From positions 8,618,001 to 8,682,000 of the forward strand of contig JBHGNT010000021.1 in the NCBI GenBank assembly GCA_043228905.1: a stretch of 64,000 nt of DNA. Reading direction: 5' to 3'. The first letter of the stretch is position 1. Every line of letters begins with the position of its first letter. Shown here one piece after another: positions 22,537 to 32,693 of this stretch. A model generated the notes under the pieces. The model saw only the letters and a list, made by a program, of their open reading frames with translations. It was not told the origin of the DNA and did not search any database. The DNA is from Azolla caroliniana. Lineage: Eukaryota; Polypodiophyta. The translations under genes and the position numbers were made by a program.

Positions 22537-23289
22537 GCGGCCAACCCCCCACCATATTCGATGGGATGATGGGTAGAAAGAAACCCATATTCATATATTC
22601 TTGTTAAATTGACAATAATGTTATCGGCACTATATAATATAGTCTTACATCTTCTAATGGCGATGTATGTTTACTAAAACCTACAAAGAACACTACAGGT
22701 GAGCATGAAATTGATTTTGTGTTCCAAGGCCACTTTAAGGAGTTAAGTAATGAAATGATGCGACCAAACAAAAATTCCTATAAGATTAGCCTGATAAATT
22801 TAAGTGATTCAAGACGATTTGTAAACAAGGTGTAGTCATTGCAAGTCTTCCTCTGGTAAAATAAGAACCAAAAATTTAAGGCTTCTACATTAGATGAAGA
22901 TACAAGAAGCTTGGCCCATCAAAATGTTGTTTTGTTGCAAGAATGAGATAAAACTAGTATTGAAATATATTCTTAAAATATAAAGGCTTCCATACATTTA
23001 ATGACCAAAAAGTTGTTTGCATGTGCATATTGTGGTATTACCACAATCCACCCTAATTAACTCTAGTTAAGACAACCATAGTAGAACCAACCATGGTAAG
23101 GTTAACCATGGTCTAGTTAAGGTGGTTACAATAAGACCAAAAACCGTTTATAACCAAGAACCACCATCCATAATTGTCTAACTAAAGCTATATAAGTGTA
23201 AAAATGGAAATGGAAGGGACAAATTTTTGGGTGAAAATCTTCATTAATTCACATTGGTGGAGATGACGACCTCCCTACTTTCTTTCATG
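22537..23289. other. intergenic, possible decayed LTR leader
   Basis: It contains a run of imperfect 'taaccatggt/ctagttaa' palindromes (23040-23140) and a TATA-like TATATAAG near 23190. This could be the LTR end of the chromovirus fragment that begins at 23940, but no terminal motif fixes it. Confidence 0.3.
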
Positions 23290-23457
23290 CCCCATCAATC
23301 TAGCCCGACACTATCAAGATCACCTTGATTTCTACCATCACCATTTTAGCCATTTCATTGACGATCATTTATGCCTCATCAATCTAGCCCAACACTATCA
23401 AAATAACCTTGATTTCTACCATCACCATTTTAGCCATTTCATTGACGATCAAGAGAA
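23290..23457. repeat. two tandem copies of an 84-bp unit
   Basis: CATCAATCTAGCCC begins the unit at 23293 and again at 23377. Both copies run through TTTCATTGACGATCA. Confidence 0.9.
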
Positions 23458-23546
23458 CCTTTAGCTCTCTCCTCCATTTCTAATTTTTACCATAGGCATT
23501 TCAGCAATTCAATTTCCAATTACGAAACTTAGTTTGCAAAATCAAA

Positions 23547-23939
23547 TCATACTTCAACATCAACCTCACTCGCCAAAATCAAGTTTTTATCTTCTTCAAC
23601 CTTACAAAACGGTTCCGGATCCTTCTGATCTTTTGGCGTAGTGCGAGCTTTGCCGGTTCCCATGTCTGGCCTTGCCGGATCCAGATTTGTTCGAATCAAC
23701 ACACTTCTTCTAGCACTCGCTCTCTCGTTGGCCCTTCTTGCAACAATACCAACATTCCATTTCGAGCTTTGATTGCCAGTTTCCTGCGCCGCTTTGACTC
23801 CCCCTACTCGTGGAGGGTCCGGAACTGTTGTCAGCACTATCTCTATGCCTCTGGTTCTACTCTTGCCGGCCACCGCTATTGTGTGCTGACCCACCTCGTC
23901 CTCCACACCCACGGGGTCGATCTGCCTCTGGTATCCCAC
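23547..23939 (-). pseudogene. copia gag zinc-finger fragment
   Basis: In one minus-strand frame this encodes a CCHC-knuckle-like segment (CWYCCKKGQRESECW) plus the flanking Ser/Gly/Arg-rich gag tail. It matches the copia copies at about 35700-35990 and 38225-38440 in layout. The knuckle His is replaced. The fragment abuts the plus-strand chromovirus at 23940. Confidence 0.6.
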
Positions 23940-25384
23940 ACGATTTCAACAATCTCTATACATCAGTTACATGAGGATGGAAGGAAAGAAGACTTGTTTG
24001 TGTTCGCGGTTGTAACAACTCCTTCATCTAGCTCACAAGAGTTGGGGGTCCAACTACCAAAGAAGTATATAGAATTCTCCGATGTGTTCGATAAGGTGAA
24101 GGCTAATAGACTACCAGAGCATCGACCATATGATTGCCCGATTGATTTGTTGCCAGGAAAAGAGCCTCCATGGGGGCCAATTTATAACCTTTTGCCCACG
24201 GAGTTAGAAGTTCTTCGAGAATATATTGATGAGAACCTAACAAATGGTTTTATCCAACATTCAAGTTCTCATGCTGGTGCACCCATCTTTTTCGTATGGT
24301 CGTGGGTTATTGGGGTTTGAATAAAGTGACTATTCGAAATTGATATGCTCTACCATTGATCGTAAGCCTTCTGGAATGTCTCAGTGGAGCAAAATATTTC
24401 ACGAAGTTAGATCTGCAAGGTGCCAACAACCTTGTTTGAATTCGTCCTAGGGATGAATGGAAGACTGCTTTCCGCACTCACTATGGCCATTTTGAGTATA
24501 CAATGATGCCATTTGGTCTCACGAATGTACCAATAGTTTTCCAACATATGGCGAATGACATTTTTCGGGACTTCCTCAATATCTTCATCGTAGTTTACAT
24601 GGATGATATCTTGATCTACTCAAAAACTCAAGAGGAGCATGAGATACACTTTCACCAAGTTTTGCAGTGGTTGCCAGAGTATGGTCTCTATGCAAAATTG
24701 GAGAAGTGTAGTTTCGACCAGTGTCAAGTGGAATTTTTGGGGTACATAGTCTCTTCAAATGGCATCTCTATGGATCCATCAAAGGTTCAAACATTTTTTG
24801 ATTGGCAAACACCACCGTCTGTGCAAGATGTACAATGTTTTTTGGGGTTCGCAAACTTTTATCACAAGTTCTTCAAAGATTGTATTGCCCCTCACGCAAC
24901 TGACACAAAAGAATCGACCATTCGTATGGAGTATAGAGGCAAACTCTGCATTTGAGAGTTTAAATCAAGTGTTTACATCTGCACCAATTTTAATGCATGT
25001 CGATCCAATGAGGCACTTTATACTTGAAGCTGAGGCATCTGACTTCGCACTTGGAAGCGTACTATCCTAGATTAGCGATGATGGCGAACTGCACCTTGTG
25101 GGCTTTCACTCACGGAAATTTGAAGCCGTAGAAATAAATTATGAGATTCACGAATCACGACAATGGCCATTGTGGATTCTTTTCAACAATGGTGTCATTT
25201 TTTGGAGGGTTCTTCTCAATAGATTATTGTCTACAATGATCACAAAAATCTAACATACTTCCAAAGTTCTCAAGTCTTGAATCGTTGACAAGCTCGTTGG
25301 GTGCAGTTCTTAATTAGTTTTGATTTCGTAATTCTATATGGCCCTGGGATGCAACAAGGAAACGCATATGCTTTATCTCGACGT
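23940..25384 (+). pseudogene. chromovirus F pol, decayed: end of protease region, RT, RNase H
   Basis: This is the same family as the element at 56152-60955. Readable blocks are SDVFDKVKANRLPEHRPYDC, GPIYNLLPTELEVLREYIDE, MPFGLTNVPIVFQH, VVYMDDILIYSKT (catalytic MDD kept), the RT thumb (FLGYIVSSNGISMDPSKV) and the RNase H start (ILEAEASDFALGSVLS). Several in-frame stops and a frameshift after FFVW show decay. It still carries the thumb and RNase H that the 56-59 kb copy lacks. Gypsy B interrupts it at 25384 and it resumes at 32694. Confidence 0.88.
25381..25384. other. target-site duplication of element B, left copy (ACGT)
   Basis: ACGT directly precedes the left LTR and recurs after the right LTR. 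Removing one copy restores a continuous chromovirus reading (LSRR-SYMEL) across the insertion. Confidence 0.92.
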
Positions 25385-26176
25385 TGTCGAGATATTACGC
25401 AAGTGCGTGTGGAAACGAGGCGGGACCGCGGGGGTCTCGAACCAAAGAGCAAGCGAGGGAGGAGAAAGAGAGAGAACCGGCTACGCAGGACCGGGGATAC
25501 ACAGGGACACGGCCCTTCAGCACGGATAACGCGAACAGACACCGACACAGACAGATGCGAATGATTAAATATGTATATTAACAAAAATGGCTAACACGAC
25601 TACAACCCTCGATGGGGCACAGGTTGGTTACAACCGAACAGGCCGGCGAACAGATGCCGATGCTTGTTCGCTTCGACGCACAAAGGGGTAGCAGGTCGGA
25701 GGTGCTGCCGGAAGCACTCGGGCGTTCCTCGAAACAGCGCGAGCCTCCTCGGGACCCTACACAGAAAGCTATGGAGCTCAAGAAGGAAGGAAACAGAGAG
25801 AGAAGCGTCCAGAAACGGTCCGACAGCACTTCGTCCTCTCTGCGCGAGATGCCTGCAACAGCTCTTTCCTGCTCCTTATATAGGCCGACGAGCAGGCCGT
25901 CATGTCAGCTTTATCCCCTGTCCCTTTCAAACAGGGATCCGCTCCGTTCTTCACGCATCCGCGTAGTTACGCCGCCGACTCGTACAGTTCCTTAGCTCGC
26001 GCGCGCGACCGAAAAGACTGTTCGCGCGGTCTTTGTCTCCACTTGTGTTAGGGCCCGTTCCTGCCGATTATCCTCCTAATTCGCTTCTATGTACAACTTG
26101 GAGCGTGCGCGCGTGAGGAACCGGTTCCCACGCCTTGGTGCGCCGATTCCGCTTATGGACGGTTTTCTTCACGACA
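25385..26176 (-). repeat. gypsy B 3' LTR
   Basis: Matches 31898-32689 at an offset of 6513. The minus-strand TATA box (TATATAAG) is at 25874-25881. Near the U5 end lies GGTTCGAGACCCCCGCGG, conserved in related LTRs of the window. The short ORFs readable inside the LTR are repeated in both copies and are not genes. Confidence 0.96.
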
Positions 26177-26191
26177 TCCGCCCCCACCTAA
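26177..26191 (-). other. gypsy B polypurine tract
   Basis: The minus strand reads TTAGGTGGGGGCGGA immediately before the LTR start. The CD element has the same arrangement next to its LTR at 53541. Confidence 0.8.
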
Positions 26192-26247
26192 CTGCGCATC
26201 CTCCGGTATGCGCCAAGAGAGTTGGGACGGAGAAAACCGGCCCGTCT

Positions 26248-29200
26248 TCATTCCTCGCCCGTCGGTTCTTCCTCGTTTTCGGATCGTTCGTCACTGCTGA
26301 CTAGGAGAGCCGGGTCTGGCTCGTCGTCGTGTCGCTTCCTGAACGCTTTGATCCGCTTCCCTGCAACCGGTATCGCCATTCTCGTGCCGTCGAGTTCCGC
26401 CAGGTGATATGTCCCGTTGTCATTGGCGCTCCGTACCACGTAAGGCCCGAACCACCTTCGTGCGAACTTCCGTGTAGCTCGGTGCTGGTTGTCGAGGCTG
26501 CTGTCGTAGACGAGCACCCAGTCACCTTCTTCGATTTTCTTCGGTCGGAGCCGGTGCGTTCGGTCGAACCTGGCTTTGTTCTTTGTCCTCGCCACCCGGA
26601 GCTTCTCCGCAGCCAGTTCCACGTCCTCCGGTCTCCGCTCGAGCTGTCGTATACGCGCGGCCAACAACTCCTCCCGGCTCATCTCGTCCCTCCAGTCGAC
26701 CGTTGCCCACGAGGAGATCGTCCGTTCCATCGGCATGATCGGCTTCTGGCCGAACATGAGCTCCGTCGGCATGTACCCGGTTACCGAACTGTGCGTGGTC
26801 CGGTCTGCCCACAAAGCATAAGGTAGCAGCCGCGGCCAGTTACCGACTCGGCCTCCGCATGCCCGAACCAACGCCTTGACGATCGGCCCGTGTCCGCGCT
26901 CCACCTTTCCATTCGCCTCCGGATTGTACGCAGTGGTGAGCGAGAGCTTGACTCCCAGCCGGTCGAACAGCTCCGCGGCTTCTTCGGCGTCCAACTCCCC
27001 TCGGTCAGCCACGATCTTCCCAACGCACCCGTACCGGCATATCACGTCCTCGATTAGGAACCGACATACGGCCGCGGTCGTTTTGTTCGGAAGGGCCCGG
27101 CCTTCCACCTGGTTCGTCAGATCCTCCCGCGCTAGGACCAGGTACCGCATCTGTCCTACCCCCATTGGCATCGTCACCAGATCTACCATCCATTTGAAGT
27201 GGATGGTCGGAGGGTACGTAGGGTGAAGCTCGTCCCGGTGTCGGACCACGGAGTGCATCTGACAGCTCTCGCAAGTTGTCACGAATCGATGCACGTCCTG
27301 GTACAGTCCCGGCCACCAGTACTTCTCCTTTATCTTCTCGAACGTGGCCCAAGTTCCACGGTGTCCGGCCCAAGGGCTGTCGTGGTAGGCCGTCAGCAGC
27401 TCCTCCTGTTCTTCCTTCATCGCCACCACCTGGAGCGGAGCGCCGTCCCTCTTCTTCGGGTGCTTCCATAGATAGCCATCCCGGAGAAAGAACCGGTACG
27501 CTTTCTTCCGGATCCGGTTGGCCTCGTCTTTCGTCCATGACGCATCCGGCGCCATTGTCCTCAAGAACCCGCCGATCTGCAGCCACTCCCCGTCGTACTT
27601 GCTCGCGTCGAAGTCGTTAAGCGCCGGAGTGCTCGTCCCGTCGGTTGTTACGTATGCTGCCTCGAAGAAGTCCACGCCGACCTCTTCGTCCTCCGAAACC
27701 ATGCCGCCCTCGTCATCGAACCTCGCCCTCGAAAGCATGTCGGCCATGGCGTTGTCTTTCCCGGAAATGTGTCGTATTTCCGGGTCCAGGGACTTGATGT
27801 ACGCTATCCACCTGAGCATTGACAGGTCCGGCGTCGCGCATCCGGAAACCATGCCGAGAATCGGCATGCAATCCGTCTCTATGCTTACCTCTGTCCCGAT
27901 CAGATAGTCCTTGTCGGCCTTCACCGCCGAAACGATACCCCAGAGTTCGCGTTTAACCTGGGCGTATCCTCGCTGCCGCTCACTGAGGACCTTCGCGCCG
28001 AATCGGATCGGAAACCGATTGCCGTCCTCGTCTTCTTGGTTGACGACCCACCTGATTCCGGTCGGACTCGTGTCAACCGTTATGTACACTGGGGTGCCCT
28101 TCCTGTAGACGGCCTTTCGGAGCGCCGGTGCTGCCGAAAGAGCCTCCTTCAGCTTCCGGACCGACTCCGTGTGCTTGTCTAGCCATTCGAATCTTCGCCC
28201 TTTCTTCAATAATCCGTACAGCGGCTCCGCGACGTGCGCGTAATGCGGGATCCATATGTGGTAGAAGGCGCATGCTCCCAAGAATCTTCGTACTTCCGTG
28301 ACCGAGCTGCAATCAGGCTTCATCGCGGAGATGGCTTCTACCTTTGCCGGAGACGGTTTCCGGCCATATGGTCCACATAAATGTCCGACCACCATGATTT
28401 CCGACTGCCCGAAGGCTGACTTCTCCCCCGAGAAGGTGAGCCTCGCATTCTCTAGCCTTTGCAGCACCTTCTCGCAGTCGTCGATGTGCGTCATCACGAA
28501 TCGCCGGCATCCGTCCGGCCCGATCGTCTCGTCCTTCTCTTCTACCGGGCATCCCTTGATCGGGATGTCGTCTAGAAACGGCATGGTGATGTCCGGGATG
28601 CAGTCCCTCAGCACCTTGTTCATTGCATTCACCATGTGGGCCACCGAGTTGGTCCCTCCTTGCGGCAGCGTACACATCCGCACTAGGCCGAGGGGAGTTC
28701 GCATCGTCGTAATGTCTCTGCTCTCCACGGCTAGCTGGAACTGGTCGTACCCTGAGTATAGATCACCGACTGAGTAAATCGACCTTCCGGCGAAGGCCTC
28801 CGCGAACTCGTCTATGGTCGGTCCGATCCCTGCGTTCCGAATGGTCACTCTGTTGACCGGCTGCAGGTCCTGAATGAAGCGCAACGATCCGTTTTTCTTT
28901 GGTACGGTAAACCATCGGTTTGAATATGGGGCGCTCGACGGCTCGAGAATGCCCATATCAAATTTTTGCTTCAACAGCTCCATCAACTTCGGGATGTGAG
29001 CTCTCGGAACCGGAATTGGCTTGAGACTCCACGGTACATGCGGTACCGCGAATATCACCATTGGCTCTACGATCGTCGGGTCTACGCACCCGATTTCCTC
29101 CGGTGAGAATGCGAAGGCTTTCCCGTGCCTTCCGAGCATTCTCCGAAACCGGTCTTCCTCCACCGACAGTAGGAACCCGCCCCCACCGATCTTCAGCTCG

Positions 29201-29604
29201 CGGAGCGTCTCGTTGGTGAAGGTGTGTCCTATGCAGGCCGGATCTCGTAAGCTGGGGTCCGACGCAACCCCTTTGATTCGGGATTCGCTGCCCTCCGGTA
29301 AGGGCGCCGCAACTGGCCTCACCTTCCGGTCCACAGTCTTGTACTTGGTGCTAACTCGGGCCGTCCGTTCCGACTCGAGCCCTCGACCGAAGTCCGCGAT
29401 GACTTCGTACATTTCTTCGGAACACACCGGTATCGTCCGGTCTTCGTTAAGGTCTTCTTCGACTACCTTCCCCAGCATTCCCAAGGTGTCGTCGAAGGAG
29501 ACTGCCTCCACGGCTCCGTCGATTTCTTCGTCAGGGCCGAGAACTCCGCACGCCCGAAGTCTCCCCTCCGTCTTTGTTTTCTCTCGGCCGGCGATGCCGA
29601 CCAT
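26248..29604 (-). CDS. gypsy B pol: RT, RNase H, integrase (1118 aa from first Met)
   Basis: Order: RT with PYSNRWFTVPKKNGSLRF, DLYSGYDQF, TLPQGGTNS and catalytic MPFLDDIPIKG; a connection region ending FYHIWIPHYAHVAEP; RNase H with TVDTSPTG, ETDCMPILG and ADMLSRARF; an integrase zinc region (CESC), core acids in VDLVTMPMG, IVADRGELDA and the NPEANGKVERGHG block; and a basic C-terminus (YHLAELDGT) without chromodomain. The frame stays open upstream to the end of gag at 29727, so translation is probably by -1 frameshift from gag rather than from this Met. RT motifs FLDD and LPQG differ from those of usual plant gypsy elements (YLDD/YVDD, MPFGLTNAP). Confidence 0.95.
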   Translation of the reverse strand: MVGIAGREKTKTEGRLRACGVLGPDEEIDGAVEAVSFDDTLGMLGKVVEEDLNEDRTIPVCSEEMYEVIADFGRGLESERTARVSTKYKTVDRKVRPVAAPLPEGSESRIKGVASDPSLRDPACIGHTFTNETLRELKIGGGGFLLSVEEDRFRRMLGRHGKAFAFSPEEIGCVDPTIVEPMVIFAVPHVPWSLKPIPVPRAHIPKLMELLKQKFDMGILEPSSAPYSNRWFTVPKKNGSLRFIQDLQPVNRVTIRNAGIGPTIDEFAEAFAGRSIYSVGDLYSGYDQFQLAVESRDITTMRTPLGLVRMCTLPQGGTNSVAHMVNAMNKVLRDCIPDITMPFLDDIPIKGCPVEEKDETIGPDGCRRFVMTHIDDCEKVLQRLENARLTFSGEKSAFGQSEIMVVGHLCGPYGRKPSPAKVEAISAMKPDCSSVTEVRRFLGACAFYHIWIPHYAHVAEPLYGLLKKGRRFEWLDKHTESVRKLKEALSAAPALRKAVYRKGTPVYITVDTSPTGIRWVVNQEDEDGNRFPIRFGAKVLSERQRGYAQVKRELWGIVSAVKADKDYLIGTEVSIETDCMPILGMVSGCATPDLSMLRWIAYIKSLDPEIRHISGKDNAMADMLSRARFDDEGGMVSEDEEVGVDFFEAAYVTTDGTSTPALNDFDASKYDGEWLQIGGFLRTMAPDASWTKDEANRIRKKAYRFFLRDGYLWKHPKKRDGAPLQVVAMKEEQEELLTAYHDSPWAGHRGTWATFEKIKEKYWWPGLYQDVHRFVTTCESCQMHSVVRHRDELHPTYPPTIHFKWMVDLVTMPMGVGQMRYLVLAREDLTNQVEGRALPNKTTAAVCRFLIEDVICRYGCVGKIVADRGELDAEEAAELFDRLGVKLSLTTAYNPEANGKVERGHGPIVKALVRACGGRVGNWPRLLPYALWADRTTHSSVTGYMPTELMFGQKPIMPMERTISSWATVDWRDEMSREELLAARIRQLERRPEDVELAAEKLRVARTKNKARFDRTHRLRPKKIEEGDWVLVYDSSLDNQHRATRKFARRWFGPYVVRSANDNGTYHLAELDGTRMAIPVAGKRIKAFRKRHDDEPDPALLVSSDERSENEEEPTGEE

Positions 29605-29726
29605 CGTACATGCTCCGCTGTCGGAGAAGCAAAATTTTCTACCTATTGTACACGGTTTTATCGTACAGATGTGGGGTTTTCCCGGAGCATCCGGACTGTC
29701 GCGGCCCCACGCCTTGGCAGTCCTCT

Positions 29727-29733
29727 CTAAAAA
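29727..29733 (-). promoter_or_regulatory. candidate -1 frameshift site at the gag stop (TTTTTAG)
   Basis: Gag ends GAG-GAT-TTT-TAG. The pol frame is -1 relative to gag and is open through this point. With Phe-tRNA on TTT and the stop in the A site, slipping back one base on the T5 run reads TTA. The same T5-plus-stop ending closes gag in element A (8314) and CD (62051). Confidence 0.55.
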
Positions 29734-31853
29734 TCCTCTCGGTTTTCGGAACCGAGGGAGTCGCGGTTACGTTCGTGGTTCGGCCGTACCGTCAGAAACT
29801 GGACCGAATGGCGCCCGTCTTGGCTTTTGACCCTCGCGTAGGCCGAACCATTGTCCAGCACCTTGGTCTCCATTCGTGCCGCCGTGATGTACGGCTCTCC
29901 CAGTATGACCGGATGCGAAGACGTCTCCTGCACGAAGAAGTGCTGGTCAATCTCGACGTCGCCGATCTTGACTCGCACATTCGGACAGGCCCCGTGCAGT
30001 TCCTCGGTGGCGCGCGTTGCTGCCCTTATTTTCCACCCGTGCTTGGTGTTGATCGGCCATTTGCCCTTCTTATAGAAGTCCATGGACATCAAATTGATCT
30101 CTGATCCGTGGTCCACCAAAGCTATCACCGGTTCCTGGACATCGCCGATCTTCACCGGGGTTTCCGTGGTCGCTCGGGCCCAGTGTGGTCTCGAATAGTG
30201 GCTTTCCGCCCACTCGTCTCCCAGCGCCATGTCGTCTAGGTGCGTCGTCCGCACTTCCACCGGTCTTTCCGGTTCTGTCTCCGTTGACAGCCTCTTCCGT
30301 TTCACCAAGTCCACGATGGAGTCGTGGAACTCCTTCTTGGCGATTCCCAGCACCTCTCGTAACGATAGCTCCACCTTGCTGTCGAGGATCCGTTCCTCCA
30401 GGACCTTTCGTAAGTCCGTGGTCCTTTCTATCTCCGTCCCCAGACGGTACCCGCCCTTCTGGGGTTTATCTTGCGTACTGGCCCCGCCGGCTTCGTCCCG
30501 TTGTGGCCCAGACCGGGTCTCGTATCGTTGTGAGGGCCCGATCGTCCCGGGTTTCCCCACCCGCTTCTCTTCTACCAGAGCCTCGTAGTTCTGGCAAGCG
30601 GCTTCCACGAAGCCCGTCTTTTCCTCGACCGGGTCGCTCCACCCGGTCATCTCCCGTACCCGTTTCTCCGCACGGTCCGATTCCTCCCTTTTAAGCCTTG
30701 CACCGGCAAGGCCTTCCAGCATCGTCGGCCAGAATCCGGCTTTGCTTTCCCTTCGGGCCTCGCCGCCCCCGACTCGAATGCCGGCTGACGCCGAGTAGTG
30801 GACGGTTTCCGCGTGTCGGGCCGCCGCCTCTTCCATCAACCTTTTCATACCACCTCGCCCGTCGTTTCGGCTCAGGGCCCTTCGGGTGTCGCTGGCATGC
30901 ACCCGTCCTTCCCACAGGTACACCACCCTGTTCCTCAACGCCTCCGCGAAGTCGCCGCAGTCCTTCCGAATGTGGCCGACTTCATCGCACCACATGCACC
31001 TGTTTCCTGCCGCCGGCCGTCGGTCACGAGCCGGTTCGCCACCTTCCCTTCGGGCTTGCGTGATTTGGAGGTCCTTTATCGCCCTCGTCAATTCCTCCAG
31101 CGCCGCTCCTCCGGTTGAGCCTCTGACTACGCCGGTCGAAGCCGAACCGGTTTCCAACCCCTCTCGGGTCTCTTCCTTTCGCACCTGTGGCGCTGGTTCG
31201 AGCTTCCTTGCTGCGACCGAGCCCGACCCGGTTGCCCCGTTATCCGCCCATTCTCGCCGTTTGTCGAAACGGCCACAGACTTTCTTGACAGCCGCCCAGT
31301 CGGTAGTGAGCCCGTCTTCGGTTTCCAGCAAGAGGCCCACTTGCTCCCGATCCCGCTCGTCGACCGACTTAACAAACAGCAAGACCCGGCTCGTGTCCAG
31401 GATGGTTCGGTCGAGCGCCGAAAGGCGCGCAAAGTTTTCCTCGAACTCCCGGAGGAGTGCCGACGCGTTTCTTCCCTTCCCCGGGGACTCCACCCATTCC
31501 ATGAACCTTCGCTTCGAAAGCCGGAGCGCGTCGTCCAGCCCGTATTTCTCTAGGAGCCGACCTTCGAACTCCTCCCAGGTACGGCTCTCCGCCCGCACCT
31601 CGAGCACCTCCGCATGGATGCTCGGCATCGCCACTCGGGGAAATCCGGCAAGACGCCTTTCTTCCGGAATGTCCCGCATCAGCATCTCTGCACCGTAGGA
31701 CGCCAAATACTTCGTGGCATCCTTCCCATCGAACTGGCCGATCGTGCCGACGACCGCCTCAATAGCTCTGTCGAGGGCACCGGTGCCCTCGCGCGCGTTT
31801 ACAATCCGATCCACGGCCGAAGCCATGGCCTCTGCAAGATCCGACCCCCTCAT
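29727..31853 (-). CDS. gypsy B gag-protease (708 aa)
   Basis: ATG lies 23 bp after the primer-site-like 18-mer. It has a gag capsid-like region (QFDGKDATKYLASYGAEM), a zinc knuckle CMWCDEVGHIRKDC near residue 285, a charged linker, and a retropepsin-like domain with LVDHGSEINLMS near residue 585, then ILGEPYIT. It parallels the gag of A (8314-10515) along its whole length. The protease active site is D-H-G instead of D-S/T-G. Confidence 0.92.
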   Translation of the reverse strand: MRGSDLAEAMASAVDRIVNAREGTGALDRAIEAVVGTIGQFDGKDATKYLASYGAEMLMRDIPEERRLAGFPRVAMPSIHAEVLEVRAESRTWEEFEGRLLEKYGLDDALRLSKRRFMEWVESPGKGRNASALLREFEENFARLSALDRTILDTSRVLLFVKSVDERDREQVGLLLETEDGLTTDWAAVKKVCGRFDKRREWADNGATGSGSVAARKLEPAPQVRKEETREGLETGSASTGVVRGSTGGAALEELTRAIKDLQITQARREGGEPARDRRPAAGNRCMWCDEVGHIRKDCGDFAEALRNRVVYLWEGRVHASDTRRALSRNDGRGGMKRLMEEAAARHAETVHYSASAGIRVGGGEARRESKAGFWPTMLEGLAGARLKREESDRAEKRVREMTGWSDPVEEKTGFVEAACQNYEALVEEKRVGKPGTIGPSQRYETRSGPQRDEAGGASTQDKPQKGGYRLGTEIERTTDLRKVLEERILDSKVELSLREVLGIAKKEFHDSIVDLVKRKRLSTETEPERPVEVRTTHLDDMALGDEWAESHYSRPHWARATTETPVKIGDVQEPVIALVDHGSEINLMSMDFYKKGKWPINTKHGWKIRAATRATEELHGACPNVRVKIGDVEIDQHFFVQETSSHPVILGEPYITAARMETKVLDNGSAYARVKSQDGRHSVQFLTVRPNHERNRDSLGSENREDF

Positions 31854-31875
31854 CTTCTACTCTTCTGCCGCCTCC

Positions 31876-31893
31876 TTCACGTCGGGTTCACCA
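31876..31893 (-). other. primer-binding-site-like sequence of gypsy B
   Basis: TGGTGAACCCGACGTGAA on the minus strand, four bases after the LTR end, identical to those of A and E. Confidence 0.85.
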
Positions 31894-31897
31894 AAGA

Positions 31898-32689
31898 TGT
31901 CGAGATATTACACAAGTGCGTGTGGAAACGAGGCGGGACCGCGGGGGTCTCGAACCAAAGAGCAAGCGAGGGAGGAGAAAGAGAGAGAACCGGCTACGTA
32001 GGACCAGGGATACACAGGGACACGGCCCTTCAGCACGGATAACGCGAACAGACACCGACACAGACAGATGCGAATGATTAAATATGTATATTAACAAAAA
32101 TGGCTAACACGACTACAACCCTCGATGGGGCACAGGTTGGTTACAACCGAACAGGCCGGCGAACAGATGCCGATGCTTGTTCGCTTCGACGCACAAAGGG
32201 GTAGCAGGTCGGAGGTGCTGCCGGAAGCACTCGGGCGTTCCTCGAAACAGCGCGAGCCTCCTCGGGACCCTACACAGAAAGCTATGGAGCTCAAGAAGGA
32301 AGGAAACAGAGAGAGAAGCGTCCAGAAACGGTCCGACAGCACTTCGTCCTCTCTGCGCGAGATGCCTGCAACAGCTCTTTCCTGCTCCTTATATAGGCCG
32401 ACGAGCAGGCCGTCATGTCAGCTTTATCCCCTGTCCCTTTCAAACAGGGATCCGCTCCGTTCTTCACGCATCCGCGTAGTTACGCCGCCGACTCGTACAG
32501 TTCCTTAGCTCGCGCGCGCGACCGAAAAGACTGTTCGCGCGGTCTTTGTCTCCACTTGTGTTAGGGCCCGTTCCTGCCGATTATCCTCCTAATTCGCTTC
32601 TATGTACAACTTGGAGCGTGCGCGCGTGAGGAACTGGTTCCCACGCCTTGGTGCGCCGATTCCGCTTATGGACGGTTTTCTTCACGACA
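31898..32689 (-). repeat. gypsy B 5' LTR
   Basis: 792 bp, differing from the 3' LTR at about four positions (for example CACAAG against CGCAAG near the U5 end). The TATA box is at 32387-32394 on the minus strand. ACGT at 32690-32693 is the right target-site duplication. Confidence 0.96.
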
Positions 32690-32693
32690 ACGT

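Larger units (their letters stand above)
25385..32689 (-). mobile_element. complete Ty3/gypsy element B, 7305 bp
   Basis: Two 792-bp LTRs (25385-26176 and 31898-32689) with TGTCG...CGACA ends flank a minus-strand internal region: primer-site-like 18-mer, gag-protease ORF, pol ORF and polypurine tract. The LTRs differ at only about four positions, so the insertion is recent. It sits in chromovirus F with a 4-bp duplication. Both ORFs are open. It is the best candidate for an active autonomous member of this clade in the window. Confidence 0.97.

Noticed and set aside
25595-26000. Open frames inside the 792-bp LTRs of element B, present identically at 32108-32510
   Set aside because: They lie within U3/R of a non-coding LTR, overlap on both strands and recur only because the LTR is duplicated.
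25385-32689. Recent direct transfer of element B from a fungus
   Set aside because: Motifs are suggestive, but several diverged relatives (A, CD, E) are present and decayed in the same DNA, so the clade is long resident; a phylogeny would be needed.
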